Below, one piece after another: positions 1 through 12,646 of a stretch of 64,000 nt of DNA. The notes beneath the pieces were generated by a model, which saw only the letters and a list, made by a program, of their open reading frames with translations, did not search any database and was not told the origin of the DNA. The translations under genes were made by a program, and so were the position numbers. Location of the stretch: NCBI RefSeq assembly GCF_023375975.1, contig NC_064409.1, forward strand, positions 40,671,501-40,735,500, written 5' to 3'. This DNA is from Astyanax mexicanus (taxonomy: Eukaryota; Chordata; Actinopteri; Characiformes; Acestrorhamphidae). The first letter of the stretch is position 1. Each line of letters starts with the position of its first letter.

Positions 1-3000
1 CATGAAAAATTACTCAAACAAGTGGGAAAATGCATGGACATGGTAAATTGGGCCAAATTTTGCTCAGAAACGTGACAAAAAGCACTTTTCAATTTTTGAC
101 CCAAATCAGAAAAAAACGTAGACCCGCGGTATGTGATTCTGGTGAAAATTTTGACCATTCATGAAACCTTGTTTTTTCCATGACAAATTACTCAAACAAG
201 TGGGAAAATGCATGGGCATGGTAAATTGGGCCAAATTTTGCTCAGAAATGTGACAAAAAGCACTTTTCAATTTTTAACCCAAATCAGAAAAAAACATAGA
301 CCCCGCGGTATGTGATTCTGGTGAAAATTTTGACCATTCATGAAACCTTGTTTTTTCCATGAAAAATTACTCAAACGAGTGGGAAAATGCATGGGCATGG
401 TAAATTGGGCCAAATTTTGCTCAGAAATGTGACAAAAAGCACTTTTCAATTTTTGACCCAAATCAGAAAAAAACATAGACCCGCGGTATGTGATTCTGGT
501 GAAAATTTTGACCATTCATGAAACCTTGTTTTTTCCATGAAAAATTACTCAAACAAGTGGGAAAATGCATGGGCATGGTAAATTGGGCCAAATTTTGCTC
601 AGAAATGTGACAAAAAGCACTTTTCAATTTTTGACCCAAATCAGAAAAAAACGTAGACCCGCGGTATGTGATTCTGGTGAAAATTTTGACCATTCATGAA
701 ACCTTGTTTTTTCCATGACAAATTACTCAAACAAGTGGGAAAATGCATGTGCATGGTAAATTGGGCCAAATTTTTTCTCAGAAATGTGACAAAAAGCACT
801 TTTCAATTTTTGACCCAAATCAGAAAAAAACGTAGACCCGCGGTATGTGATTCTGGTGAAAATTTTGACCATTCATGAAACCTTGTTTTTTCCATGACAA
901 ATTACTCAAACAAGTGGGAAAATGCATGTGCATGGTAAATTGGGCCAAATTTTTTCTCAGAAATGTGACAAAAAGCACTTTTCAATTTTTGACCCAAATC
1001 AGAAAAAAACGTAGACCCGCGGTATGTGATTCTGGTGAAAATTTTGACCATTCATGAAACCTTGTTTTTTCCATGAAAAATTACTCAAACGAGTGGGAAA
1101 ATGCATGGGCATGGTAAATTGGGCCAAATTTTGCTCAGAAATGTGACAAAAAGCACTTTTCAATTTTTGACCCAAATCAGAAAAAAACATAGACCCGCGG
1201 TATGTGATTCTGGTGAAAATTTTGACCATTCATGAAACCTTGTTTTTTCCATGAAAAATTACTCAAACAAGTGGGAAAATGCATGGGCATGGTAAATTGG
1301 GCCAAATTTTGCTCAGAAACGTGACAAAAAGCACTTTTCAATTTTTGACCCAAATCAGAAAAAAACGTAGACCCGCGGTATGTGACTCTGGTGAAAATTT
1401 TGACCATTCATGAAACCTTGTTTTTTCCATGAAAAATTACTCAAACAAGTGGGAAAATGCATGGGCATGGTAAATTGGGCCAAATTTTGCTCAGAAATGT
1501 GACAAAAAGCACTTTTCAATTTTTGACCCAAATCAGAAAAAAACGTAGACCCGCGCTATGTGATTCTGGTGAAAATTTTGACCATTCATGAAACCTTGTT
1601 TTTTCCATGACAAATTACTCAAACAAGTGGGAAAATGCATGGGCATGGTAAATTGGGCCAAATTTTGCTCAGAAATGTGACAAAAAGCACTTTTCAATTT
1701 TTGACCCAAATCAGAAAAAAACGTAGACCCGCGGTATGTGATTCTGGTGAAAATTTTGACCATTCATGAAACCTTGTTTTTTCCATGACAAATTACTCAA
1801 ACGAGTGGGAAAATGCATGGGCATGGTTAATTGGGCCAAATTTTGCTCAGAAACGTGACAAAAAGCACTTTTCAATTTTTGTCCCAAATCAGAAAAAAAC
1901 GTAGACCCGCGGTATGTGATTCTGGTGAAAATTTTGACCTTTCATGAAACCTTGTTTTTTCCAAGAAAAATTACTCAAACAAGTGGGAATATGCATGGGC
2001 ATGGTAAATTGGGCCAAATTTTGCTCAGAAACGTGACAAAAAGCACTTTTCAATTTTTTACCCAAATCAGAAAAAAACGTAGACCCGCGGTATGTGATTC
2101 TGGTGAAAATTTTGACCATTCATGAAACCTTGTTTTTTCCATGAAAAATTACTCAAACGAGTGGGAAAATGCATGGGCATGGTAAATTGGGACAAATTTT
2201 GCTCAGAAATGTGACAACAAGTACTTTTCAATTTTTGTCCCAAATCAGAAAAAAACGTAGACCCGCGGTATATGATTCTGTTGAAAATTTTGACCATTCA
2301 TGAAACCTTGTTTTTTCCATGACAAATTACTCAAACAAGTGGGAAAATGCATGGGCATGGTAAATTGGGCAAAATTTTGCTCAGAAACGTGACAAAAAGC
2401 ACTTTTCAATTTTTTACCCAAATCAGAAAAAAACGTAGACCCGCGGTATGTGATTCTGGTGAAAATTTTGACCATTCATGAACCCTTGTTTTTTCCATGA
2501 AAAATTACTCAAACAAGTGGGAAAATGCATGGGCATGGTAAATTGGGCCAAATTTTGCTCAGAAATGTGACAAAAAGCATTTTTCAATTTTTGACTCAAA
2601 TCAGAAAAAACCGTAGACCCGCGGTATGTGATTCTGGTGAAAATTTTGACCATTCATGAAACCTTGTTTTTTCCATGACGAATTACTCAAACAAGTGCGA
2701 AAATGCATGGGCATGGTAAATTGGGCCAAATTTTGCTCAGAAACGTGACAAAAAGCACTTTTCAATTTTTGACCCAAATCAGAAAAAAACGTAGACCCGC
2801 GGTATGTGATTCTGGTGAAAATTTTGACCATTCATGAAACCTTGTTTCTTCCATGAAAAATTACTCAAACAAGTGGGAAAATGCATGGGCATGGTAAATT
2901 GGGCCAAATTTTGCTCAGAAATGTGACAAAAAGCACTTTTCAATTTTTGACCCAAATCAGAAAAAAACGTAGACCAGCGGTATGTGATTCTGGTGAAAAT

Positions 3001-3187
3001 TTTGACCATTCATGAAACCTTGTTTTTTCCATGACAAATTACTCAAACGAGTGGGAAAATGCATGGGCATGGTAAATTGGGCCAAATTTTGCTCAGAAAT
3101 GTGACAAAAAGCATTTTTCAATTTTTGACTCAAATCAGAAAAAAACGTAGACCCGCGGTATGTGATTCTGGTGAAAATTTTGACCAT
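1..3187 (+). repeat. Left-end block of satellite 1, recurring about 26-28 kb downstream
   Basis: Rare variants in this block recur in the same order further along. ATGGACATGG at about 34 recurs at 25,861. The TTTTTAACCC monomer with an extra C before CGCGG (about 275-304) recurs near 26,280 and again near 34,470. GCATGTGCATGG (about 746 and 925) recurs near 27,106. CCGCGCTATG (about 1,552) recurs near 27,732 and 29,692. TTGTTTCTTC at 2,842 recurs at 31,161. The spacing grows from 25,827 to 26,005, 26,181 and 28,319 bp, in steps equal to whole monomers plus the extra 11-monomer block. The block is therefore a segmental copy, not independent convergence. Confidence 0.85.
482..659 (+). repeat. 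Reference 178 bp monomer of satellite 1
   Basis: This copy has the commonest state at nearly every variable position, so it can serve as the type monomer: AAACAAGTGGG, AATGCATGGGCATGG, TTGGGCCAAATTTTGCTCAG, AAATGTGAC, AAAAAGCACTTTTC, TTTTTGACCC and AAACGTAGACC. It is exactly 178 bp from one CGCGG to the next. Three CpG sites are present (two in CCGCGG with its flank, one in ACGTAG). Two further positions, AAACRAG and AAAYGTGAC, are CpG in many sister copies but CpA or TpG here. Confidence 0.9.
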
Positions 3188-3500
3188 TCATGAAACCTTG
3201 TTTTTTCCATGAAAAATTACTCAAACAAGTGGGAATATGCATGGGCATGGTAAATTGGGCCAAATTTTGCTCAGAAATGTGACAAAAAGCACTTTTCAAT
3301 TTTTGACCCAAATCAGAAAAAAACGTAGACCCGCGGTATGTGAATCTGGTGAAAATTTTGACCATTCATGAAACCTTGTTTTTTCCATGAAAAATTACTC
3401 AAACGAGTGGGAAAATGCATGGGCATGGTAAATTGGGCCAAATTTTGCTCAGAAATGTGACAACAAGCACTTTTCAATTTTTGTCCCAAATCAGAAAAAA

Positions 3501-3678
3501 ACGTAGACGTGATTCTGTTGAAAATTTTGACCATTCAGGAAACCTTGTTTTTTCCATGACAAATTACTCAAACAAGTGGGAAAATGCATGGGCATGGTAA
3601 ATTGGGCCAAATTCTACTCAGAAATGTGACAACAAGCACTTTTCAATTTTTGTCCCAAATCAGAAAAAAACGTAGACC
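3501..3678 (+). repeat. Shortened (169 bp) monomer lacking the CCGCGG site
   Basis: At 3,505-3,512 the usual joint between TAGACC and the following CGCGGTATGTG is reduced to TAGACGTGATTC, a 9 bp deletion that removes CCGCGG. The distance between the flanking CGCGG landmarks at 3,332 and 3,679 is 347 bp, which is two monomers minus nine. The unit otherwise carries the ACAACAAGCAC and TTTTTGTCCC variants of a common subfamily. It is the only copy I noticed that has lost the whole CCGCGG joint. Confidence 0.85.
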
Positions 3679-6600
3679 CGCGGTATGTGATTCTGGTGAA
3701 AATTTTGACCATTCATGAAACCTTGTTTTTTCCATGAAAAATTACTCAAACAAGTGGGAAAATGCATGGGCATGGTAAATTGGGCCAAATTTTGCTCAGA
3801 AATGTGACAAAAAGCACTTTTCAATTTTTGACCCAAATCAGAAAAAAACGTAGACCCGCGGTATGTGATTCTGGTGAAAATTTTGACCATTCATGAAACC
3901 TTGTTTTTTCCATGACAAATTACTCAAACGAGTGGGAAAATGCATGGGCATGGTTAATTGGGCCAAATTTTGCTCAGAAACGTGACAAAAAGCACTTTTC
4001 AATTTTTGTCCCAAATCAGAAAAAAACGTAGACCCGCGGTATGTGATTCTGGTGAAAATTTTGACCTTTCATGAAACCTTGTTTTTTCCAAGAAAAATTA
4101 CTCAAACAAGTGGGAATATGCATGGGCATGGTAAATTGGGCCAAATTTTGCTCAGAAACGTGATAAAAAGCACTTTTCAATTTTTGACCCAAATCAGAAA
4201 AAAACGTAGACCCGCGGTATGTGATTCTGGTGAAAATTTTGACCATTCATGAAACCTTGTTTTTTCCATGAAAAATTACTCAAACGAGTGGGAAAATGCA
4301 TGGGCATGGTAAATTGGGCCAAATTTTGCTCAGAAATGTGACAACAAGCACTTTTCAATTTTTGTCCCAAATCAGAAAAAAACGTAGACCCGCGGTATGT
4401 GATTCTGGTGAAAATTTTGACCATTCATGAAACCTTGTTTTTTCCATGACAAATTACTCAAACAAGTGGGAAAATGCATGGGCATGGTAAATTGGGCCAA
4501 ATTTTGCTCAGAAACGTGACAAAAAGCACTTTTCAATTTTTTACCCAAATCAGAAAAAAACGTAGACCCGCGGTATGTGATTCTGGTGAAAATTTTGACC
4601 ATTCATGAACCCTTGTTTTGTCCATGAAAAATTACTCAAACAAGTGGGAAAATGCATGGGCATGGTAAATTGGGCCAAATTTTGCTCAGAAATGTGACAA
4701 AAAGCACTTTTCAATTTTTGACCCAAATCAGAAAAAAACGTAGACCCGCGGTATGTGATTCTGGTGAAAATTTTGACCATTCATGAAACCTTGTTTTTTC
4801 CATGACAAATTACTCAAACAAGTGGGAATATGCATGGGCATGGTAAATTGGGCCAAATTTTGCTCAGAAATGTGACAAAAAGCACTTTTCAATTTTTGAC
4901 CCAAATCAGAAAAAAACATAGACCCGCGGTATGTGATTCAGTTGAAAATTTTGACCATTCATGAAACCTTGTTTTTTCCATGACGAATTACTCAAACAAG
5001 TGCGAAAATGCATGGGCATGGTAAATTGGGCCAAATTTTGCTCAGAAACGTGACAAAAAGCACTTTTCAATTTTTGACCCAAATCAGAAAAAAACGTAGA
5101 CCCGCGGTATGTGATTCTGGTGAAAATTTTGACCATTCATGAAACCTTGTTTTTTCCATGAAAAATTACTCAAACAAGTGGGAAAATGCATGGGCATGGT
5201 AAATTGGGCCAAATTCTGCTCAGAAATGTGACAAAAAGCACTTTTCAATTTTTGACCCAAATGAGAAAAAAACGTAGATTCGCGGTATGTGATTCTGGTG
5301 AAAATTTTGACCATTCATGAAACCTTGTTTTTTGTATGAAAAAATACTCAAACAAGTGGGAAAATGCATGGGCATGTTAAATTGGGCCAAATTTTCCTCA
5401 GAAATGTGACAAAAAGCACTTTTCAATTTTTGTCCCAAATCAGAAAAAAAACGTAGACCCGCGGTATGTGATTCTCGTGAAAATTTTGACCATTCATGAA
5501 ACCTTGTTTTTTCCAGGAAAAATTACTCAAACAAGTGGGAAAATGCATGGGCATGGTAAATTGGGCCAAATTGTGCTCAGAAATGTGACAAAAAGCACTT
5601 TTCAATTTTTGACCCAAATCAGAAAAAAACGTAGACCCGCGGTATGTGATTCTGGTGAAAATTTTGACCATTCATGAAACCTTGTTTTTTCCATGAAAAA
5701 TTACTCAAACGAGTGGGAAAATGCATGGGCATGGTTAATTGGGCCAAATTTTGCTCAGAAACGTGACAAAAAGCACTTTTCAATTTTTGACCCAAATCAG
5801 AAAAAAACGTAGACCCGCGGTATGTGATTCTGGTGAAAATTTTGACCTTTCATGAAACCTTGTTTTTTCCAAGAAAAATTACTCAAACAAGTGGGAAAAT
5901 GCATGGGCATGGTAAATTGGGCCAAATTTTGCTCAGAAACGTGATAAAAAGCACTTTTCAATTTTTGACCCAAATCAGAAAAAAACGTAGACCCGCGGTA
6001 TGTGATTCTGGTGAAAATTTTGACCATTCATGAAACCTTGTTTTTTCCATGAAAAATTACTCAAACGAGTGGGAAAATGCATGGGCATGGTAAATTGGGC
6101 CAAATTTTGCTCAGAAATGTGACAACAAGCACTTTTCAATTTTTGTCCCAAATCAGAAAAAAACGTAGACCCGCGGTATGTGATTCTGTTGAAAATTTTG
6201 ACCATTCATGAAACCTTGTTTTTTCCATGAAAAATTACTCAAACGAGTGGGAAAATGCATGGGCATGGTAAATTGGGCCAAATTTTGCTCAGAAATGTGA
6301 CAACAAGCACTTTTCAATTTTTGTCCCAAATCAGAAAAAAACGTAGACCCGCGGTATGTGATTCTGTTGAAAATTTTGACCATTCAGGAAACCTTGTTTT
6401 TTCCAGGAAAAATTACTCAAACAAGTGGGAAAATGCATGGGCATGGTAAATTGGGCCAAATTTTGCTCAGAAATGTGACAAAAAGCACTTTTCAATTTTT
6501 GACCCAAATCAGAAAAAAACGTAGACCCGCGGTATGTGATTCTGGTGAAAATTTTGACCATTCATGAAACCTTGTTTTTTCCATGACAAATTACTCAAAC

Positions 6601-7629
6601 GAGTGGGAAAATGCATGGGCATGGTTAATTGGGCCTAATTTTGCTCAGAAACGTGACAAAAAGCACATTTCAATTTTTGTCCCAAATCAGAAAAAAACGT
6701 AGACCCGCGGTATGTGATTCTGGTGAAAATTTTGACCTTTCATGAAACCTTGTTTTTTCCAAGAAAAATTACTCAAACAAGTGGGAATATGCATGGGCAT
6801 GGTAAATTGGGCCAAATTTTGCTCAGAAATGTGATAACAAGCACTTTTCAATTTTTGACCCAAATCAGAAAAAAACGTAGACCCGCGGTATGTGATTCTG
6901 GTGAAAATTTTGACCATTCATGAAACCTTGTTTTTTCCATGACAAATTACTCAAACAAGTGGGAAAATGCATGGGCATGGTAAATTGGGCCAAATTTTGC
7001 TCAGAAACGTGACAAAAAGCACTTTTCAATTTTTTACCCAAATCAGAAAAAAACGTAGACCCGCGGTATGTGATTCTGGTGAAAATTTTGACCATTCATG
7101 AACCCTTGTTTTGTCCATGAAAAATTACTCAAACAAGTGGGGAAATGCATGGGCATGGTAAATTGGGCCAAATTTTGCTCAGAAATGTGATAACAAGCAC
7201 TTTTCAATTTTTGACCCAAATCAGAAAAAAACGTAGACCCGCGGTATGTGATTCTGTTGAAAATTTTGACCATTCATGAAACCTTGTTTTTTCCATGACA
7301 AATTACTCAAACAAGTGGGAAAATGCATGGGCATGGTAAATTGGGCCAAATTTTGCTCAGAAACGTGACAAAAAGCACTTTTCAATTTTTTACCCAAATC
7401 AGAAAAAAACGTAGACCCGCGGTATGTGATTCTGGTGAAAATTTTGACCATTCATGAACCCTTGTTTTGTCCATGAAAAATTACTCAAACAAGTGGGGAA
7501 ATGCATGGGCATGGTAAATTGGGCCAAATTTTGCTCAGAAATGTGACAAAAAGCACTTTTCAATTTTTGACCCAAATCAGAAAAAAACGTAGACCCGCGG
7601 TATGTGATTCTGGTGAAAATTTTGACCAT

Positions 7630-8523
7630 TCATGAACCCTTGTTTTGTCCATGAAAAATTACTCAAACAAGTGGGAAAATGCATGGGCATGGTAAATTGG
7701 GCCAAATTTTTTCTCAGAAATGTGACAAAAAGCATTTTTCAATTTTTGACTCAAATCAGAAAAAAACGTAGACCCGCGGTATGTGATTCTGGTGAAAATT
7801 TTGACCATTCATGAACCCTTGTTTTGTCCATGAAAAATTACTCAAACAAGTGGGAAAATGCATGGGCATGGTAAATTGGGCCAAATTTTTTCTCAGAAAT
7901 GTGACAAAAAGCATTTTTCAATTTTTGACTCAAATCAGAAAAAAACGTAGACCCGCGGTATGTGATTCTGGTGAAAATTTTGACCATTCATGAAACCTTG
8001 TTTTTTCCATGAAAAATTACTCAAACAAGTGGGAAAATGCATGGGCATGGTAAATTGGGCCAAATTTTGCTCAGAAATGTGACAACAAGCACTTTTCAAT
8101 TTTTGTCCCAAAATCAGAAAAAAACGTAGACCCGCGGTATGTGATTCAGTTAAAAATTTTGACCATTCATGAAACCTTGTTTTTTCCATGACGAAATTAC
8201 TCAAACAAGTGCGAAAATGCATGGGCATGGTAAATTGGGCCAAATTTTGCTCAGAAACGTGACAAAAAGCACTTTTCAATTTTTGACCCAAATCAGAAAA
8301 AAACGTAGACCCGCGGTATGTGATTCTGGTGAAAATTTTGACCATTCATGAAACCTTGTTTTTTCCATGAAAAATTACTCAAACAAGTGGGAAAATGCAT
8401 GGGCATGGTAAATTGGGCCAAATTTTGCTCAGAAATGTGACAAAAAGCACTTTTCAATTTTTGACCCAAATCAGAAAAAAACGTAGACCCGCGGTATGTG
8501 ATTCTGGTGAAAATTTTGACCAT
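7630..8523 (+). repeat. Five-monomer higher-order repeat, copy 1 (894 bp)
   Basis: Two successive monomers with CCCTTGTTTTGTCC, TTTTTTCTCAG, AGCATTTTTC and GACTCAAATC are followed by a monomer with CCCAAAATCAG and TTCAGTTAAAAATT, a monomer with GACGAAATTACTC and GTGCGAAAATG, and a standard monomer. The whole set repeats immediately downstream. The block length of 894 bp is five monomers plus four, from the extra bases in the TTTTTTCTC and CCCAAAATC units. One private change separates the copies: GACGAAATT here at about 8,190 and GACGAATT in copy 2. Confidence 0.85.
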
Positions 8524-9416
8524 TCATGAACCCTTGTTTTGTCCATGAAAAATTACTCAAACAAGTGGGAAAATGCATGGGCATGGTAAATTGGGCCAAA
8601 TTTTTTCTCAGAAATGTGACAAAAAGCATTTTTCAATTTTTGACTCAAATCAGAAAAAAACGTAGACCCGCGGTATGTGATTCTGGTGAAAATTTTGACC
8701 ATTCATGAACCCTTGTTTTGTCCATGAAAAATTACTCAAACAAGTGGGAAAATGCATGGGCATGGTAAATTGGGCCAAATTTTTTCTCAGAAATGTGACA
8801 AAAAGCATTTTTCAATTTTTGACTCAAATCAGAAAAAAACGTAGACCCGCGGTATGTGATTCTGGTGAAAATTTTGACCATTCATGAAACCTTGTTTTTT
8901 CCATGAAAAATTACTCAAACAAGTGGGAAAATGCATGGGCATGGTAAATTGGGCCAAATTTTGCTCAGAAATGTGACAACAAGCACTTTTCAATTTTTGT
9001 CCCAAAATCAGAAAAAAACGTAGACCCGCGGTATGTGATTCAGTTAAAAATTTTGACCATTCATGAAACCTTGTTTTTTCCATGACGAATTACTCAAACA
9101 AGTGCGAAAATGCATGGGCATGGTAAATTGGGCCAAATTTTGCTCAGAAACGTGACAAAAAGCACTTTTCAATTTTTGACCCAAATCAGAAAAAAACGTA
9201 GACCCGCGGTATGTGATTCTGGTGAAAATTTTGACCATTCATGAAACCTTGTTTTTTCCATGAAAAATTACTCAAACAAGTGGGAAAATGCATGGGCATG
9301 GTAAATTGGGCCAAATTCTGCTCAGAAATGTGACAAAAAGCACTTTTCAATTTTTGTCCCAAATCAGAAAAAAACGTAGACCCGCGGTATGTGATTCTGG
9401 TGAAAATTTTGACCAT
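8524..9416 (+). repeat. Five-monomer higher-order repeat, copy 2 (893 bp)
   Basis: This is the direct tandem copy of the preceding block, with the same order of five diagnostic monomers at 894 bp, then 893 bp after the one-base difference at the GACGAATT unit. A partial, looser relative of the same monomer set appears at about 9,900-10,600. The near identity of the two copies points to a recent unequal exchange. Confidence 0.85.
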
Positions 9417-11698
9417 TCATGAAACCTTGTTTTTTCCATGAAAAATTACTCAAACAAGTGGGAATATGCATAGGCATGGTAAATTGGGCCAAATTTTGCT
9501 CAGAAATGTGACAAAAAGCACTTTTCAATTTTTGACCCAAATGAGAAAAAAACGTAGATTCGCGGTATGTGATTCTGGTGAAAATTTTGACCATTCATGA
9601 AACCTTGTTTTTTGTATGACAAAATACTCAAACAAGTGGGAAAATGCATGGGCATGTTAAATTGGGCCAAATTTTCCTCAGAAATGTGACAAAAAGCACT
9701 TTTCAATTTTTGACCCAAATCAGAAAAAAACGTAGACCCGCGGTATGTGATTCTGTTGAAAATTTTGACCATTCATGAAACCTTGTTTTTTCCATGACAA
9801 ATTACTCAAACAAGTGGGAAAATGCATGGGCATGGTAAATTGGGCCAAATTTTGCTCAGAAACGTGACAAAAAGCACTTTTCAATTTTTTACCCAAATCA
9901 GAAAAAAACGTAGACCCGCGGTATGTGATTCTGGTGAAAATTTTGACCATTCATGAACCCTTGTTTTGTCCATGAAAAATTACTCAAACAAGTGGGGAAA
10001 TGCATGGGCATGGTAAATTGGGCCAAATTTTGCTCAGAAATGTGACAAAAAGCACTTTTCAATTTTTGACCCAAATCAGAAAAAAACGTAGACCCGCGGT
10101 ATGTGATTCTGGTGAAAATTTTGACCATTCATGAACCCTTGTTTTGTCCATGAAAAATTACTCAAACAAGTGGGAAAATGCATGGGCATGGTAAATTGGG
10201 CCAAATTTTTTCTCAGAAATGTGACAAAAAGCACTTTTCAATTTTTGACTCAAATCAGAAAAAAACGTAGACCCGCGGTATGTGATTCTGGTGAAAATTT
10301 TGACCATTCATGAAACCTTGTTTTTTCCATGAAAAATTACTCAAACAAGTGGGAATATGCATGGGCATGGTAAATTGGGCCAAATTTTGCTCAGAAATGT
10401 GACAAAAAGCACTTTTAAATTTTTGACCCAAATCAGAAAAAAACATAGACCCGCGGTATGTGATTCAGTTGAAAATTTTGACCATTCATGAAACCTTGTT
10501 TTTTCCATGACGAATTACTCAAACAAGTGGGAAAATGCATGGGCATGGTAAATTGGGCCAAATTTTGCTCAGAAACGTGACAAAAAGCACTTTTCAATTT
10601 TTGACCCAAATCAGAAAAAAACGTAGACCCGCGGTATGTGATTCTGGTGAAAATTTTGACCATTCATGAAACCTTGTTTTTTCCATGAAAAATTACTCAA
10701 ACAAGTGGGAAAATGCATGGGCATGGTAAATTGGGCCAAATTTTGCTCAGAAATGTGACAACAAGCACTTTTCAATTTTTGTCCCAAAATCAGAAAAAAA
10801 CGTAGACCCGCGGTATGTGATTCAGTTAAAAATTTTGACCATTCATGAAACCTTGTTTTTTCCATGAAAAATTACTCAAACAAGTGGGAAAATGCATGGG
10901 CATGGTAAATTGGGCCAAATTTTGCTCAGAAATGTGACAAAAAGCACTTTTCAATTTTTGTCCCAAATCAGAAAAAAACGTAGACCCGCGGTATGTGATT
11001 CTGGTGAAAATTTTGACCATTCATGAAACCTTGTTTTTTCCATGACGAATTACTCAAACAAGTGGGAATATGCATAGGCATGGTAAATTGGGCCAAATTT
11101 TGCTCAGAAATGTGACAAAAAGCACTTTTCAATTTTTGACCCAAATGAGAAAAAAACGTAGATTCGCGGTATGTGATTCTGGTGAAAATTTTGACCATTC
11201 ATGAAACCTTGTTTTTTCCATGAAAAATTACTCAAACAAGTGGGAGTATGCATGGGCATGGTAAATTGGGCCAAATTTTGCTCAGAAATGTGACAACAAG
11301 CACTTTTCAATTTTTGTCCCAAATCAGAAAAAAACGTAGACCCGCGGTATGTGATTCTGGTGAAAATTTTGACCATTTATGAAACCTTGTTTTTTCCATG
11401 AAAAATTACTCAAACAAGTGGGAGTATGCATGGGCATGGTAAATTGGGCCAAATTTTGCTCAGAAATGTGACAACAAGCACTTTTCAATTTTTGTCCCAA
11501 ATCAGAAAAAAACTTAGACCCGCGGTATGTGATTCTGTTGAAAATTTTGACCATTCATGAAACCTTGTTTTTTCCATGACAAATTACTCAAACAAGTGGG
11601 AAAATGCATGGGCATGGTAAATTGGGCCAAATTTTGCTCAGAAACGTGACAAAAAGCACTTTTCAATTTTTTACCCAAATCAGAAAAAAACGTAGACC

Positions 11699-12054
11699 CG
11701 CGGTATGTGATTCTGGTGAAAATTTTGACCATTTATGAACCCTTGTTTTTTCCATGAAAAATTACTCAAACAAGTGGGAAAATGCATGGGCATGGTAAAT
11801 CGGGCCAAATTTTGCTCAGAAATGTGACAAAAAGCACTTTTCAATTTTTGACCCAAATCAGAAAAAAACATAGACCCGCGGTATGTGATTCTGGTGAAAA
11901 TTTTGACCATTCATGAAACCTTGTTTTTTCCATGAAAAATTACTCAAACAAGTGGGAAAATGCATGGGCATGGTAAATCGGGCCAAATTTTGCTCAGAAA
12001 TGTGACAAAAAGCACTTTTCAATTTTTGACCCAAATCAGAAAAAAACATAGACC
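11699..12054 (+). repeat. Adjacent twin monomers with TAAATCGGGCC
   Basis: Monomers 11,699-11,876 and 11,877-12,054 share the rare change TAAATCGGGCC (usual TAAATTGGGCC) and ACATAGACC, exactly 178 bp apart. The T to C change creates a new CpG. Its presence in neighbours only indicates duplication of a single unit after the mutation arose. The first copy keeps a different upstream variant (TTTATGAACCC). Confidence 0.8.
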
Positions 12055-12646
12055 CGCGGTATGTGATTCTGGTGAAAATTTTGACCATTCATGAAACCTT
12101 GTTTTTTCCATGAAAAATTACTCAAACAAGTGGGAATATGCATGGGCATGGTAAATTGGGCCAAATTTTGCTCAGAAATGTGACAAAAAGCACTTTTCAA
12201 TTTTTGACCCAAATCAGAAAAAAACATAGACCCGCGGTATGTGATTCAGTTGAAAATTTTGACCAATCATGAAACCTTGTTTTTTCCATGACGAATTACT
12301 CAAACAAGTGCGAAAATGCATGGGCATGGTAAACTGGGCCAAATTTTGCTCAGAAACGTGACAAAAAGCACTTTTCAATTTTTGACCCAAATCAGAAAAA
12401 AACGTAGACCCGCGGTATGTGATTCTGGTGAAAATTTTGACCATTCATGAAACCTTGTTTTTTCCATGAAAAATTACTCAAACAAGTGGGAAAATGCATG
12501 GGCATGGTAAATTGGGCCAAATTTTGCTCAGAAATGTGACAAAAAGCACTTTTCAATTTTTGACCCAAATCAGAAAAAAACGTAGACCCCGCGGTATGTG
12601 ATTCTGGTGAAAATTTTGACCATTCATGAAACCTTGTTTTTTCCAT

